Shown: positions 35,742 to 43,601 of the stretch, in pieces
How positions within the stretch are numbered: the first letter of the stretch is position 1
Layout: each line of letters begins with the position of its first letter
Source: CBDBUR01 sp965212075
Lineage (GTDB): Bacteria; Pseudomonadota; Alphaproteobacteria; JAPOUT01; G958296285
Direction: 5' to 3'
DNA: 64,000 nucleotides
Assembly: GCA_965212075.1 (NCBI GenBank)
Contig: OZ243043.1
Coordinates: 1,364,001-1,428,000 of the forward strand
Position numbers and translations under genes: made by a program
The notes under the pieces: generated by a model
What the model was told of the DNA's origin: nothing
Databases searched by the model: none
What the model saw: only the letters and a program-made list of their open reading frames with translations

Positions 35742-36428
35742 ATGATAGCAAGAATCATAGCAACAAAATCATATTCTAAAATTTCGCGCGCCAAAATCAC
35801 GTGTTCCCGAAACACTTCCAAAATCACAAAATTTCCAAAAGTCATCGCGCTCAGCGAAGACGGCGTTGATCCTTTTGAGCAATTAGACAATCTGCCTGCG
35901 GGTGGCATGTTTATTTTTCGCCATTATCATGCATCTAATCGCGCCATGCTCGCAAAAAGGCTGTTAGCGGTGGCGCGCGCTTCAAGAAAACAGCTGCGCG
36001 TTCTGATCGCCGGTGACATGCGTCTGGCCTATCATCTCGCTGCTGATGGCGTTCATTATCCCGAATGGCAGCTTCAGCGCCAAGGCCGCGTCTGGCGGCC
36101 AAAGCCCGATTGGCAAATTAGCGCCGCCGCCCATTCTTGGTCGTCTTTGCGGCGCGCAGCTCTGGCGGGGGTTGATTTTGCTCTTCTCTCACCTGTTTTT
36201 GACGCTGGCAAAAAAACCGCATCCGCACAATTTCTTCCCCCTTCTTCCCGCCCGATTTTGGGCATCTGCCGCCTTGCGGACTCTGTCCGCATGGCGCAAA
36301 AGATCGGCCTGCCGGTCTATGCTTTGGGCGGAATCACCCAGCCACAAATCGCGCGACGGCTCGGCGCAAGCGGCGTCGCTGGATGGGCGGGCGTGCGCGC
36401 TTTTGCTCTCAACGCCATTTCGGACTAA
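35742..36428 (+). CDS. ThiE-like thiamine-phosphate synthase family protein
   Basis: About 228 residues from the ATG at 35742. The body resembles ThiE/TenI: GVHYPEWQ, the barrel LAGVDFALLSPVFDAGKKT and GLPVYALGGITQPQIARRL-like phosphate-binding loop. The first 35 residues are an unusual Lys/Ser/Thr stretch with no ribosome-binding site at the ATG, so the true start could be later and this stretch could be regulatory. Catalytic residues of ThiE for the HMP moiety are not all evident, so a TenI-type or aberrant member is possible. A tenA gene is present at 45.6-46.2 kb. Confidence 0.75.
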   Translation: MIARIIATKSYSKISRAKITCSRNTSKITKFPKVIALSEDGVDPFEQLDNLPAGGMFIFRHYHASNRAMLAKRLLAVARASRKQLRVLIAGDMRLAYHLAADGVHYPEWQLQRQGRVWRPKPDWQISAAAHSWSSLRRAALAGVDFALLSPVFDAGKKTASAQFLPPSSRPILGICRLADSVRMAQKIGLPVYALGGITQPQIARRLGASGVAGWAGVRAFALNAISD

Positions 36429-36461
36429 AACTATCATGTCAAATCAATCAAGGACTTCATC

Positions 36462-36914
36462 ATGAGCTTCAACGCCAAAAAACACTTTAAACATATGATG
36501 CTCATTTCCTGCACGGCGCTTCTTTGTGGTGCACTTTTTTTATTGAATGGCTGTGCGAATAATCGCGATCTTGGACAGGCAAGCCAGTTTCAAGCCAATC
36601 CATTTTTATGGCGCGCCGCGCTTGAAGTGGTTTCTTTTATTCCGATCGCAACCACGGATCCGATCGGCGGCGTCATCACGACCGCATGGTATGCGTCTCC
36701 CCAGCGGCCCAATGAGCGCTTTCAGCTGACAATTTATATTCTTGATCGTGCATTGCGCGCTGATGCGCTTAAAGTCTCAGTGTTCCGGCAGACGCGCTCC
36801 GGCGGGCGAGGCTGGCAATCGGCCACGACGCGCATCGGTTTTGCGCGCGAGATTGAAAACCAAATTCTCAGCCGCGCGCGCGCTTTGCGCTTGAGCTATG
36901 AAACTTCGCAATGA
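36462..36914 (+). CDS. DUF3576 outer-membrane-type lipoprotein
   Basis: 150 residues. Signal peptide with lipobox LLNGC. The following sequence (FLWRAALEVVSFIPIATTDP, GGVITTAWYASPQRPNERFQ, LTIYILDRALRADALKVSVF) matches the DUF3576 family, found just upstream of leuS in alphaproteobacteria. The reading frame overlaps the leuS start (ATGA at 36911-36914), implying coupled translation. The role is unknown, but association with leuS-lptE suggests envelope biogenesis. Confidence 0.88.
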   Translation: MSFNAKKHFKHMMLISCTALLCGALFLLNGCANNRDLGQASQFQANPFLWRAALEVVSFIPIATTDPIGGVITTAWYASPQRPNERFQLTIYILDRALRADALKVSVFRQTRSGGRGWQSATTRIGFAREIENQILSRARALRLSYETSQ

Positions 36915-39538
36915 CGAACCAAAACGGGAAGACTCTGAACAGGAAACATCCGAACGAAGATCATCAGCCTGATGATCCCAAAACACGGGAGCTCTTTTGG
37001 CAGCATCAATGGGAGGCGCACAAATGCTTCGCGGCGGATGAAGGCTCTGATAAAAAAAAATATTATGTGCTTGAAATGTTTCCCTATCCATCGGGGCATA
37101 TTCATATGGGCCACGTCCGGCTTTACACAATGGGCGACCTCATCGCGCGCTACCGCCGCGCCAAAGGGCTGAATGTTTTGCATCCAATGGGCTGGGATGC
37201 CTTCGGCCTGCCGGCAGAAAATGCCGCGCGCGAACATGGCGCGCATCCTTCATCATGGACGAAAAACAATATCGACGTCATGCGCCAGCAGCTAAAGCGG
37301 CTGGGCTTTTCGTTTGATTGGGCGCGGGAGATTTCAACCTGTGATCCCGATTATTGCCATCAGCAACAAAGGCTTTTTCTTGATTTTTGGAAGCGAGGGT
37401 TTGTCAAACGCAAATATGGCTGGATCAACTGGGATCCTGTGGAGCAATCGGTGCTCGCCAATGAGCAGGTTGAAAATGGCCGCGGCTGGCGCTCGGGCGC
37501 GCCGGTTGAGCGGCGGCAATTGACGCAATGGTTTCTGGCCATCTCCGATATGGCCGAAAATCTTTTACGAGGATTAGACACGCTGACCTCATGGCCGGAA
37601 AAAGTGCGCTTGATGCAGAGCAATTGGATAGGCCGCTCGGAAGGCCTGCTCTTGACGCTGGCGCTTGTGAAAAAAAATACCGATCAAGAAATCGGCGCAT
37701 TGAAAATTTTTACAACGCGGCCCGATACGATTTTCGGCATGAGCTTTTGCGCGGTGGCACCTGATCATCCGTTAAGTGCGGCGCAGGCAAAAAATGATCA
37801 CGAGCTTGCGGCGTTCATCAAAGATTGTCAGGCATCGCAGACTCTTGATCCGGATCGCATCACAAAAAAAGGCGCGCGGCTGAATGTTGACGCCGTTCAT
37901 CCGTTTATCAAAAATTTTCGTGTGCCGGTTTATGCGGTCAATTTTGTGATGATGGATTATGGCGAAGGGGCAATTTATGGCGTCCCCGCTCACGACCAGC
38001 GCGATTTGGATTTCGCGCGCGCGAAAAATCTCAGCGTGCGGCCTGTGATCATTCCTGAAGGCGAAGACCTTGATCAATTCGCGATCGGCGGCGAGGCTTG
38101 GATCGGCGATGGCCGCGTTCATCATTCGGATTTTCTCAACGGCATGACCACACAGCAAGCCAAAGATGAAGTGATCGTGCGCGCGCAAGAGCTGAAAATC
38201 GGCCAAAAGCAAGTGTCATGGCGGCTGCGCGATTGGGGCATTTCGCGCCAGCGTTATTGGGGCTGCCCGATACCGGCGATCCACTGCGATCAATGCGGCG
38301 TTGTGCCGGTCGCTGAAAAAGACCTGCCGATCATTTTGCCTGAAGATGTGTCTTTTGACCGCGCTGGCAATCCGCTCGATCATCACCCGACATGGAAGCA
38401 CACACCCTGCCCTTCCTGCGACAAGCCCGCGCGGCGCGAAACCGATACGTTTGACACCTTTGTTGATTCATCTTGGTATTTCGCGCGCTTTTGCGCGCCT
38501 CAAGCGCCGACGCCAACCGAGCAAAATATCAATGAGTGGCTGCCGGTTGATCTTTATTTGGGCGGCATTGAACATGCGATTTTGCATTTGCTCTATGCCC
38601 GCTATTTCACCCGCGCAATGAACGAAACCGGCCACCTCAATGTCAAAGAGCCGTTTGCTGCTCTGTTCACGCAAGGCATGGTGCGGCACGAAACTTACCA
38701 GAACGAACAAGGCGACTGGCTCGCGCCGGAGGAGGTCTTATGGAAAGACAATCAGCCCTTTCAAAAAACCAATCCGGAAAAAAAGGTCAAGATCGGCGCA
38801 AGTGAAAAAATGTCAAAATCAAAGCGCAATGTGGTGTCGCCGGAACAGATTGTTGATCAATATGGCGCGGATGCGGTGCGCTGGTTCATGCTGTCCGACT
38901 CGCCGCCTGAGCGGGATATTATCTGGAACGAAGGCGGCATAGCGGGTGCGGCGCGCTTCATCAAGCGCATTTGGCGGCTGGTGCAGGCAAGAAAAAAATT
39001 GATCGCTCCCCCCGACGCGCCGCCCCCCCCCCAACCACAGGAAACCAAGCCGGATAAAATCCGCGCTTTGACCGCAGCCGCGCTTGACGCCGTCACCAAA
39101 GACATTGAAGCCCTGCGTTTCAATCGCGCGGTAGCGCAAATTTACGCTTTCGTCAATCAACTAAGTGAAGTTGAACCCGAAGACGAGCCTATGTCAAAAT
39201 ATGCGCATCGCGAGGCGCTTAAAATTTTAATGCAGATGATCGCGCCGATGATGCCCCACCTCGCTGAAGAAGGCTGGCGCGCGCTGGGATATCAACAGCT
39301 CATCACGCAGGTGCTGTGGCCGGAGCCGAATTTGAAAAAACTTTCCTCAGATCAAATTACGATCGCCGTTCAAGTTAATGGCAAAAAGCGCGCACTGCTT
39401 TCTCTTGCGCGCGAAGCAAACGCCGCCGACATTCGCGAAGCTGCGCTGGCCATTGATGCCGTGCAGCGCTTCCTTGAAGGGCGCGCGCCCAAAAAAGTTA
39501 TTGTCGTGCCCGGGAGGATTGTTAATGTTCTGGTTTAA
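36911..39538 (+). CDS. leuS: Leucyl-tRNA synthetase
   Basis: 875 residues. Class I signatures: HIHMGHVRLYTMGD (HIGH motif HMGH, 65-68) and KMSKSKRNVVSP. The editing domain and the leucine-specific C-terminal domain follow. The linker after the catalytic domain contains PPDAPPPPQPQ, which includes a run of ten consecutive C at 39023-39032, a slippage-prone tract inside an essential gene. It is translationally coupled to the DUF3576 lipoprotein and overlaps lptE by 14 bp. Confidence 0.97.
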   Translation: MTNQNGKTLNRKHPNEDHQPDDPKTRELFWQHQWEAHKCFAADEGSDKKKYYVLEMFPYPSGHIHMGHVRLYTMGDLIARYRRAKGLNVLHPMGWDAFGLPAENAAREHGAHPSSWTKNNIDVMRQQLKRLGFSFDWAREISTCDPDYCHQQQRLFLDFWKRGFVKRKYGWINWDPVEQSVLANEQVENGRGWRSGAPVERRQLTQWFLAISDMAENLLRGLDTLTSWPEKVRLMQSNWIGRSEGLLLTLALVKKNTDQEIGALKIFTTRPDTIFGMSFCAVAPDHPLSAAQAKNDHELAAFIKDCQASQTLDPDRITKKGARLNVDAVHPFIKNFRVPVYAVNFVMMDYGEGAIYGVPAHDQRDLDFARAKNLSVRPVIIPEGEDLDQFAIGGEAWIGDGRVHHSDFLNGMTTQQAKDEVIVRAQELKIGQKQVSWRLRDWGISRQRYWGCPIPAIHCDQCGVVPVAEKDLPIILPEDVSFDRAGNPLDHHPTWKHTPCPSCDKPARRETDTFDTFVDSSWYFARFCAPQAPTPTEQNINEWLPVDLYLGGIEHAILHLLYARYFTRAMNETGHLNVKEPFAALFTQGMVRHETYQNEQGDWLAPEEVLWKDNQPFQKTNPEKKVKIGASEKMSKSKRNVVSPEQIVDQYGADAVRWFMLSDSPPERDIIWNEGGIAGAARFIKRIWRLVQARKKLIAPPDAPPPPQPQETKPDKIRALTAAALDAVTKDIEALRFNRAVAQIYAFVNQLSEVEPEDEPMSKYAHREALKILMQMIAPMMPHLAEEGWRALGYQQLITQVLWPEPNLKKLSSDQITIAVQVNGKKRALLSLAREANAADIREAALAIDAVQRFLEGRAPKKVIVVPGRIVNVLV

Positions 39539-40160
39539 CGCAATTTTTTTTCTTCTGGTTGCAGTTTTCTTTAGCGGCTGCGGTTGGCAGCCGCTTTATG
39601 GGCGGGGGCAAAACGAGCAGCCATCCAACATGCAATTTTCTTACATTGACATTGAGACATCAAAAAACAGCGCCGGTGAAATTCTGCGCACACAGCTTGA
39701 AACTTTGTTTCACCGCGCAGGCGCTGTTCGCAATAAGGACGCGGAAAACAATATGCGCTTGATCGTTGCGGTCAAGACCCAAGAACAATCAGTGCTTGTC
39801 CGGTTTGATGATCGCGCTACGCGGCGCAATTTTCTTGCCACCTCGTCCTACAGGCTCGTGATGAATAAAGGCGATAAAAATGTCCCGCTTTTTTCCGATC
39901 AATCGCAGGCGATCATTTCTTATAATCGCAGCACATCAGAATTTGCCAATTTAATTGCGCGGCGCGATGCGCAAAAGCGAGTTTTGAATCAATTGGCGCG
40001 CGCCATCAAACAGCGCATTGCGGCTTTTTTGCGCATGCAGGCAGACGATAGCAGAGATAGACGTAATAATGGAGATAGACGTAATAATGGAGATAGACGT
40101 AATAATGGAGATAGACGTAATAATGGAGATAAACGTAATGGCGAAAATCAAAGTCAATGA
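39525..40160 (+). CDS. lptE: LPS-assembly lipoprotein LptE
   Basis: 211 residues from the ATG at 39525, which has GGGAGG upstream and overlaps the leuS 3' end by 14 bp. The lipobox is in FFSGCGWQPLYGRG, the usual LptE N-terminus. The core ends near ARAIKQRIAAFLRMQADD and is followed by DRRNNG repeats (from an 18-bp array) and a Lys/Glu tail. It is the outer-membrane partner of LptD for lipopolysaccharide insertion. leuS-lptE-holA is the standard alphaproteobacterial order. Confidence 0.9.
   Translation: MFWFNAIFFLLVAVFFSGCGWQPLYGRGQNEQPSNMQFSYIDIETSKNSAGEILRTQLETLFHRAGAVRNKDAENNMRLIVAVKTQEQSVLVRFDDRATRRNFLATSSYRLVMNKGDKNVPLFSDQSQAIISYNRSTSEFANLIARRDAQKRVLNQLARAIKQRIAAFLRMQADDSRDRRNNGDRRNNGDRRNNGDRRNNGDKRNGENQSQ
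40055..40141. repeat. 18-bp tandem repeat (4 exact copies + 1 shortened) at the lptE-holA junction
   Basis: AGATAGACGTAATAATGG repeats four times (40055-40126), followed by a 15-bp degenerate copy that supplies the holA start. Each unit carries a GTAATAATGG module, giving several in-frame ATG codons upstream of holA. In lptE the repeats code DRRNNG; in the holA frame they code an EIDVIM-type series. Confidence 0.95.
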
Positions 40161-41184
40161 CATTGACAATTTTTTGAAAAATCCTCCCGCCCGTTTTCGC
40201 GCGGCACTCATCTATGGCCCTGACGGCGGGCGTGTGCGGCTCGTGGCGCGAAAAATCGCGCAAAAAATCGCGCGCGATGATGCCAAAGATCAAGACCCGT
40301 TTAATTCGCGCAGCCTGTCGGCGGAGCATTTAATCTCTGAGCCCGCCTCTCTAACACGCGAGGCCGGTAATTTATCCTTAGGCGGTGGCCGCGTTGTCGT
40401 GCGCGTCTCACAGACCGGCGAGAGATGCGTTAAGGCAGTGGAGCAATTTCTCGCGGCAGATAATATACTGGGCTTTGTTATTCTTGAAGCTGGCCAGCTA
40501 ACGCCGCGCTCTGCGCTGCGCCGTCTGGCCGAAAAAGAAAACAACATCGCTGCCATCGCTTGCTATGCCGACCAGCCTCAAGACATTGCGCGGCTGGTGC
40601 GGCAGAAGCTCAACCAAGCGCAGTTAGACATCGCGCAAGACGCGCTCGGTCTGTTCGTCCAAAAACTAGGTGCTGACCGCGCGATCACCGAAAGCGAAAT
40701 TGACAAGCTGATCCTTTATATGGGCAGCGAGTCCAAACAGATCAGCAGTCAAGATGTGATGGCGGCGACCGGCGATATGGCGCTGATCGGCTTTGACGAT
40801 CTGGTTGACGGCGCGGGCACCGGAAACATCAAACAAATGACGCGCGCTTTTGATCAGCTTCTCTCCACCGGACTTTCACCGATCGTCATCTTAAATGTCG
40901 CCAGCCGCCATTTTCAGCGCCTGCGCGCTGTGATCTCGGAGGTGGCCGCAGGTGCCAATGCCGTGCAAGTGATCAGCCGCCTTGCGCCGCCGGTTCATTT
41001 CACGCGCAAAGATGCGTTTATGCGCCAGTGCCGGATTTGGGATCAAAACAGCCTGCGCGGCGTGCTCAAGACCTTGTGGAGCGCAAATGCCGCGGCGCGC
41101 CATAACAGCATGGCCGCTGAAACTTTCTGCGGACAGGTTTTGCTTCAAATTGCGCGCCGCGCACAACGCGCTGCGTATAAATAG
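40138..41184 (+). CDS. holA: DNA polymerase III delta subunit HolA
   Basis: 348 residues from ATG 40138; earlier in-frame ATG codons in the tandem repeat are possible alternative starts. The clamp-loader delta subunit opens the beta clamp. Motifs: FRAALIYGPDGGRVRLVARK (AAA+-like but without a functional Walker A, as usual in delta) and the later IGFDDLVDGAGTGNIKQMTR with the third-domain start. It overlaps lptE by 23 bp. parB and parA lie in the opposite orientation about 0.6 kb downstream. Confidence 0.92.
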   Translation: MAKIKVNDIDNFLKNPPARFRAALIYGPDGGRVRLVARKIAQKIARDDAKDQDPFNSRSLSAEHLISEPASLTREAGNLSLGGGRVVVRVSQTGERCVKAVEQFLAADNILGFVILEAGQLTPRSALRRLAEKENNIAAIACYADQPQDIARLVRQKLNQAQLDIAQDALGLFVQKLGADRAITESEIDKLILYMGSESKQISSQDVMAATGDMALIGFDDLVDGAGTGNIKQMTRAFDQLLSTGLSPIVILNVASRHFQRLRAVISEVAAGANAVQVISRLAPPVHFTRKDAFMRQCRIWDQNSLRGVLKTLWSANAAARHNSMAAETFCGQVLLQIARRAQRAAYK

Positions 41185-41210
41185 TCGCGGACAAAAATCA
41201 ATTAAGAGAT

Positions 41211-41269
41211 TAAAGAGATTAGAGATTAAAGAGATTAGAGATTAAAGAGATTAGAGATTAAAGAGATTA
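41211..41269. repeat. 16-bp tandem repeat array, 3.7 copies
   Basis: TAAAGAGATTAGAGAT occurs at 41211-41226, 41227-41242 and 41243-41258, with a partial fourth to 41269. The array lies between holA and the M15 peptidase gene. The unit is not a multiple of three, consistent with no coding. Confidence 0.95.
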
Positions 41270-41306
41270 TTGCCAAAATAAGCGCGCATGCGTATGATGT
41301 TTTGAT

Positions 41307-41747
41307 ATGAGCACGATCATCACAACGCAACAGAACATCACTTGGCGGTGGCCTAATTTTTCTCCCGCTGAGCTTGCCTGCAAATGCGGCTGCGGTCTTT
41401 TTCGGATGGAGGAGGCCGCGCTTGATCTTATCCAGCGTGTTCGCAATGATTTCGGCGCGGCGATCATAATCAATTCTGCCTGCCGCTGCAAGAAGCATTC
41501 AGCTGAAGCGCGCAAGACGACCATCGCGGCGCACCGGTGCGATGAGCCCGATCGAGGCGCATGGGCATTTGATATTTCTGTGCCAGATGCGGCGCGCGCA
41601 AATGAGCTTATACGGATTGCCGTTTATCAAGGCGCGCTCGGCGTCGGCGACGGAAGCGCGCGCGGCTTTATTCATATTGATAATTGGGATTGGCGCAGAG
41701 ATGCACAAAAGGCGCGCTCCGGCCTTCCGACACGCTGGACATATTAG
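41307..41747 (+). CDS. Peptidase M15-like (D-alanyl-D-alanine carboxypeptidase-type) protein
   Basis: 146 residues. The zinc-peptidase pattern of the M15_3 group is visible: ISACRCKKHS-like (SACRCKKH), GAWAFDISVP with the metal Asp, and GFIHIDNWDWR with HID. No signal peptide is seen. Such small cytoplasmic M15 proteins often occur as phage endolysins, and Cys-rich CKCGCGLF near the start is unusual. The gene follows a 16-bp repeat array and precedes parB on the other strand. Confidence 0.8.
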   Translation: MSTIITTQQNITWRWPNFSPAELACKCGCGLFRMEEAALDLIQRVRNDFGAAIIINSACRCKKHSAEARKTTIAAHRCDEPDRGAWAFDISVPDAARANELIRIAVYQGALGVGDGSARGFIHIDNWDWRRDAQKARSGLPTRWTY

Positions 41748-41756
41748 ACAAAGTCA

Positions 41757-42674
41757 TCAATCGGTAAGTTTTTTTGCGAGCTCTTCAATCTGGTCTAAAG
41801 TCCGATAGCGAATGCGCAGCTCACCGCCGCCATCTTTATGTTTGTGCAGCGAAGCGGACAAGCCAATTTTGCGCGAAAGGTTTTTGATAAAATCTTGCGT
41901 GTTGATATCGTGGATGATCGTTTTTTGCGGCAGCGCGCGCGCCAGCAAAGCGCGCGGCGCGGCGGCGGCCAGTTTTTCGGCGGCGCGCACCGAAAGATGC
42001 TCGCGGATGATTTTCTCCGCGAGCATTTCCGGCTCAGCAGCGACAATGAGTGCGCGCGCATGGCCTGCCGAAAGCTCGTTCGCCGCGATCATCTTCTGCA
42101 CTTTGTCCGGCAAGTTCAAAAGCCGCATCATATTGGCGACATGGCTGCGGCTTTTGCCGATGGTCGCGGCAATTTCGGATTGGTCATGGCCGAAATCATC
42201 GCGCAGCTGCCGAAAGGCGAGAGCCTCTTCAATCGCGTTGAGCTCTGTGCGCTGGAGATTTTCGATCAAGGCCAATTGCAAAGCCTCTTGATCGCTCGTC
42301 TGGCGGATGATCACCGGCACTTGATGTAATTTCGCCTGCTGCGCGGCACGGAAGCGCCGCTCGCCCGCAATGATCTCGTAATGTTCGCCCTGTTCGCCGA
42401 GATCACGAACGAGAATTGGCTGAATCATGCCCGAAGACATGATTGACTGTGCGAGCGCGGCAAGGGCGTCTTCATCAAAGCTCTGCCGTGGCTGGAATTT
42501 TCCGGGCTTCAGCCGCGCCAGCGACACATAATTGATGCCGTTATGTTCCTGCTGTTCGTGATTATCTTGCGGCTTCTGCGCCGCGAGGATCGGGCGCGCT
42601 TGTGTTCTGGTCGTCTCGCGCAAGAGCGCGGCCAGCCCTTTGCCTAAAGCGTTTTTTTTTGGCGAGGCGGCCAT
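41757..42674 (-). CDS. parB: Chromosome-partitioning protein ParB
   Basis: 305 residues. The N-terminal GLAALLRE and the CTP-binding/partition motif GERRFRAAQQAKL are clear, followed by the helix-turn-helix region IAATIGKSRSHVANMMRLLN that reads parS, and a C-terminal dimerisation domain ending LDQIEELAKKLTD. Four bases separate it from parA. Two parS-like sites are 1.0 kb and 3.6 kb away, consistent with a ParB-nucleated partition complex near the origin. Confidence 0.97.
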   Translation of the reverse strand: MAASPKKNALGKGLAALLRETTRTQARPILAAQKPQDNHEQQEHNGINYVSLARLKPGKFQPRQSFDEDALAALAQSIMSSGMIQPILVRDLGEQGEHYEIIAGERRFRAAQQAKLHQVPVIIRQTSDQEALQLALIENLQRTELNAIEEALAFRQLRDDFGHDQSEIAATIGKSRSHVANMMRLLNLPDKVQKMIAANELSAGHARALIVAAEPEMLAEKIIREHLSVRAAEKLAAAAPRALLARALPQKTIIHDINTQDFIKNLSRKIGLSASLHKHKDGGGELRIRYRTLDQIEELAKKLTD

Positions 42675-42677
42675 CGA

Positions 42678-43511
42678 TCAAGCCGCCTGTGCCGGACGCT
42701 CTGCGATCCGCTTCAAGAGTTCGCCCGCCAGAGCGATATAGGCCTGCGCGCCCAGCGAGCGATGGTCATAAACAAGTGCAGGCAGCCCATGCGAGGGCGC
42801 TTCGCTCAGACGGACATTGCGCGGAATGATCGTCTCAAAAACCTTATGGCCTAAATTTTCGCGCGCATCGGCGAGCACCTGCAGCGCCAAATTATTGCGC
42901 GGATCAACCATCGTCAGCAAAACGCCCTCAAGCTCTAGGCGCGGGTTCAGCGCTTCATTGGCTCCCTGCCGAATATCCTCAAGCGTTTTGAGAATCTGGC
43001 TCAGCCCTTCCAGCGCAAAAAATTCGCTCTGGAGTGGCACGATGACTCCATCCACCGCAGTGAGCGCATTTAAGGTGAGGATATTCAGGCCCGGCGGGCA
43101 GTCAATGATTATAAAATGGTAATCTTTCTGCGCGAGCGCTGCCAGAGCGGGCGCGAAAACAAAGGCCGGATGCGGCTGCGACGGCAATTCACCCATCAAG
43201 ACCAGCAAATCTTCCGAAGCCGGTATGATCTCAAGCGCGGGTACTTTAGTTGCAAGCGCCTCAACCGGTCTGTCGGCAAACAAAAGCGCCGAGGAGCACG
43301 CAACCCGCTCAGCCGGATCAATGCCCAGACCCGTTGAGGCATTGCCCTGTGGGTCTAAATCAATCATTAAGGTTTTATATCCCGCTGCCGCAAGTGCTGC
43401 TGAAAGGTTAATCGCCGTCGTGGTTTTGCCGACGCCGCCCTTCTGGTTGGCGATCGCTAACGTCCGACAATTTTGCTTTAACTCAACAGAAGGAGAAGAA
43501 GAGGAATTCAT
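42678..43511 (-). CDS. parA: Chromosome-partitioning ATPase ParA (Soj)
   Basis: 277 residues from the ATG at 43511; a weak TTG at 43541 would add ten. The deviant Walker A QKGGVGKTTTAINLSAALA, the LMIDLDPQGNASTGLG switch I-like strand and DCPPGLNILTLNAL are intact. It drives segregation of ParB-parS complexes. Downstream overlap: none, parB starts four bases later. Upstream, rsmG, usually between mnmG and parA, is missing; the gap to mnmG is about 90 bp including T-rich repeats TTCTTTTATTTC. Confidence 0.96.
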   Translation of the reverse strand: MNSSSSPSVELKQNCRTLAIANQKGGVGKTTTAINLSAALAAAGYKTLMIDLDPQGNASTGLGIDPAERVACSSALLFADRPVEALATKVPALEIIPASEDLLVLMGELPSQPHPAFVFAPALAALAQKDYHFIIIDCPPGLNILTLNALTAVDGVIVPLQSEFFALEGLSQILKTLEDIRQGANEALNPRLELEGVLLTMVDPRNNLALQVLADARENLGHKVFETIIPRNVRLSEAPSHGLPALVYDHRSLGAQAYIALAGELLKRIAERPAQAA

Positions 43512-43601
43512 ATCAATTGATTCACTGATTCGCTTAATCAAGTGTCTGATATTTGCCGATTGGCGTCAATTATTTCTTTTATTTCTATTTCTTTTATTTC
43601 T

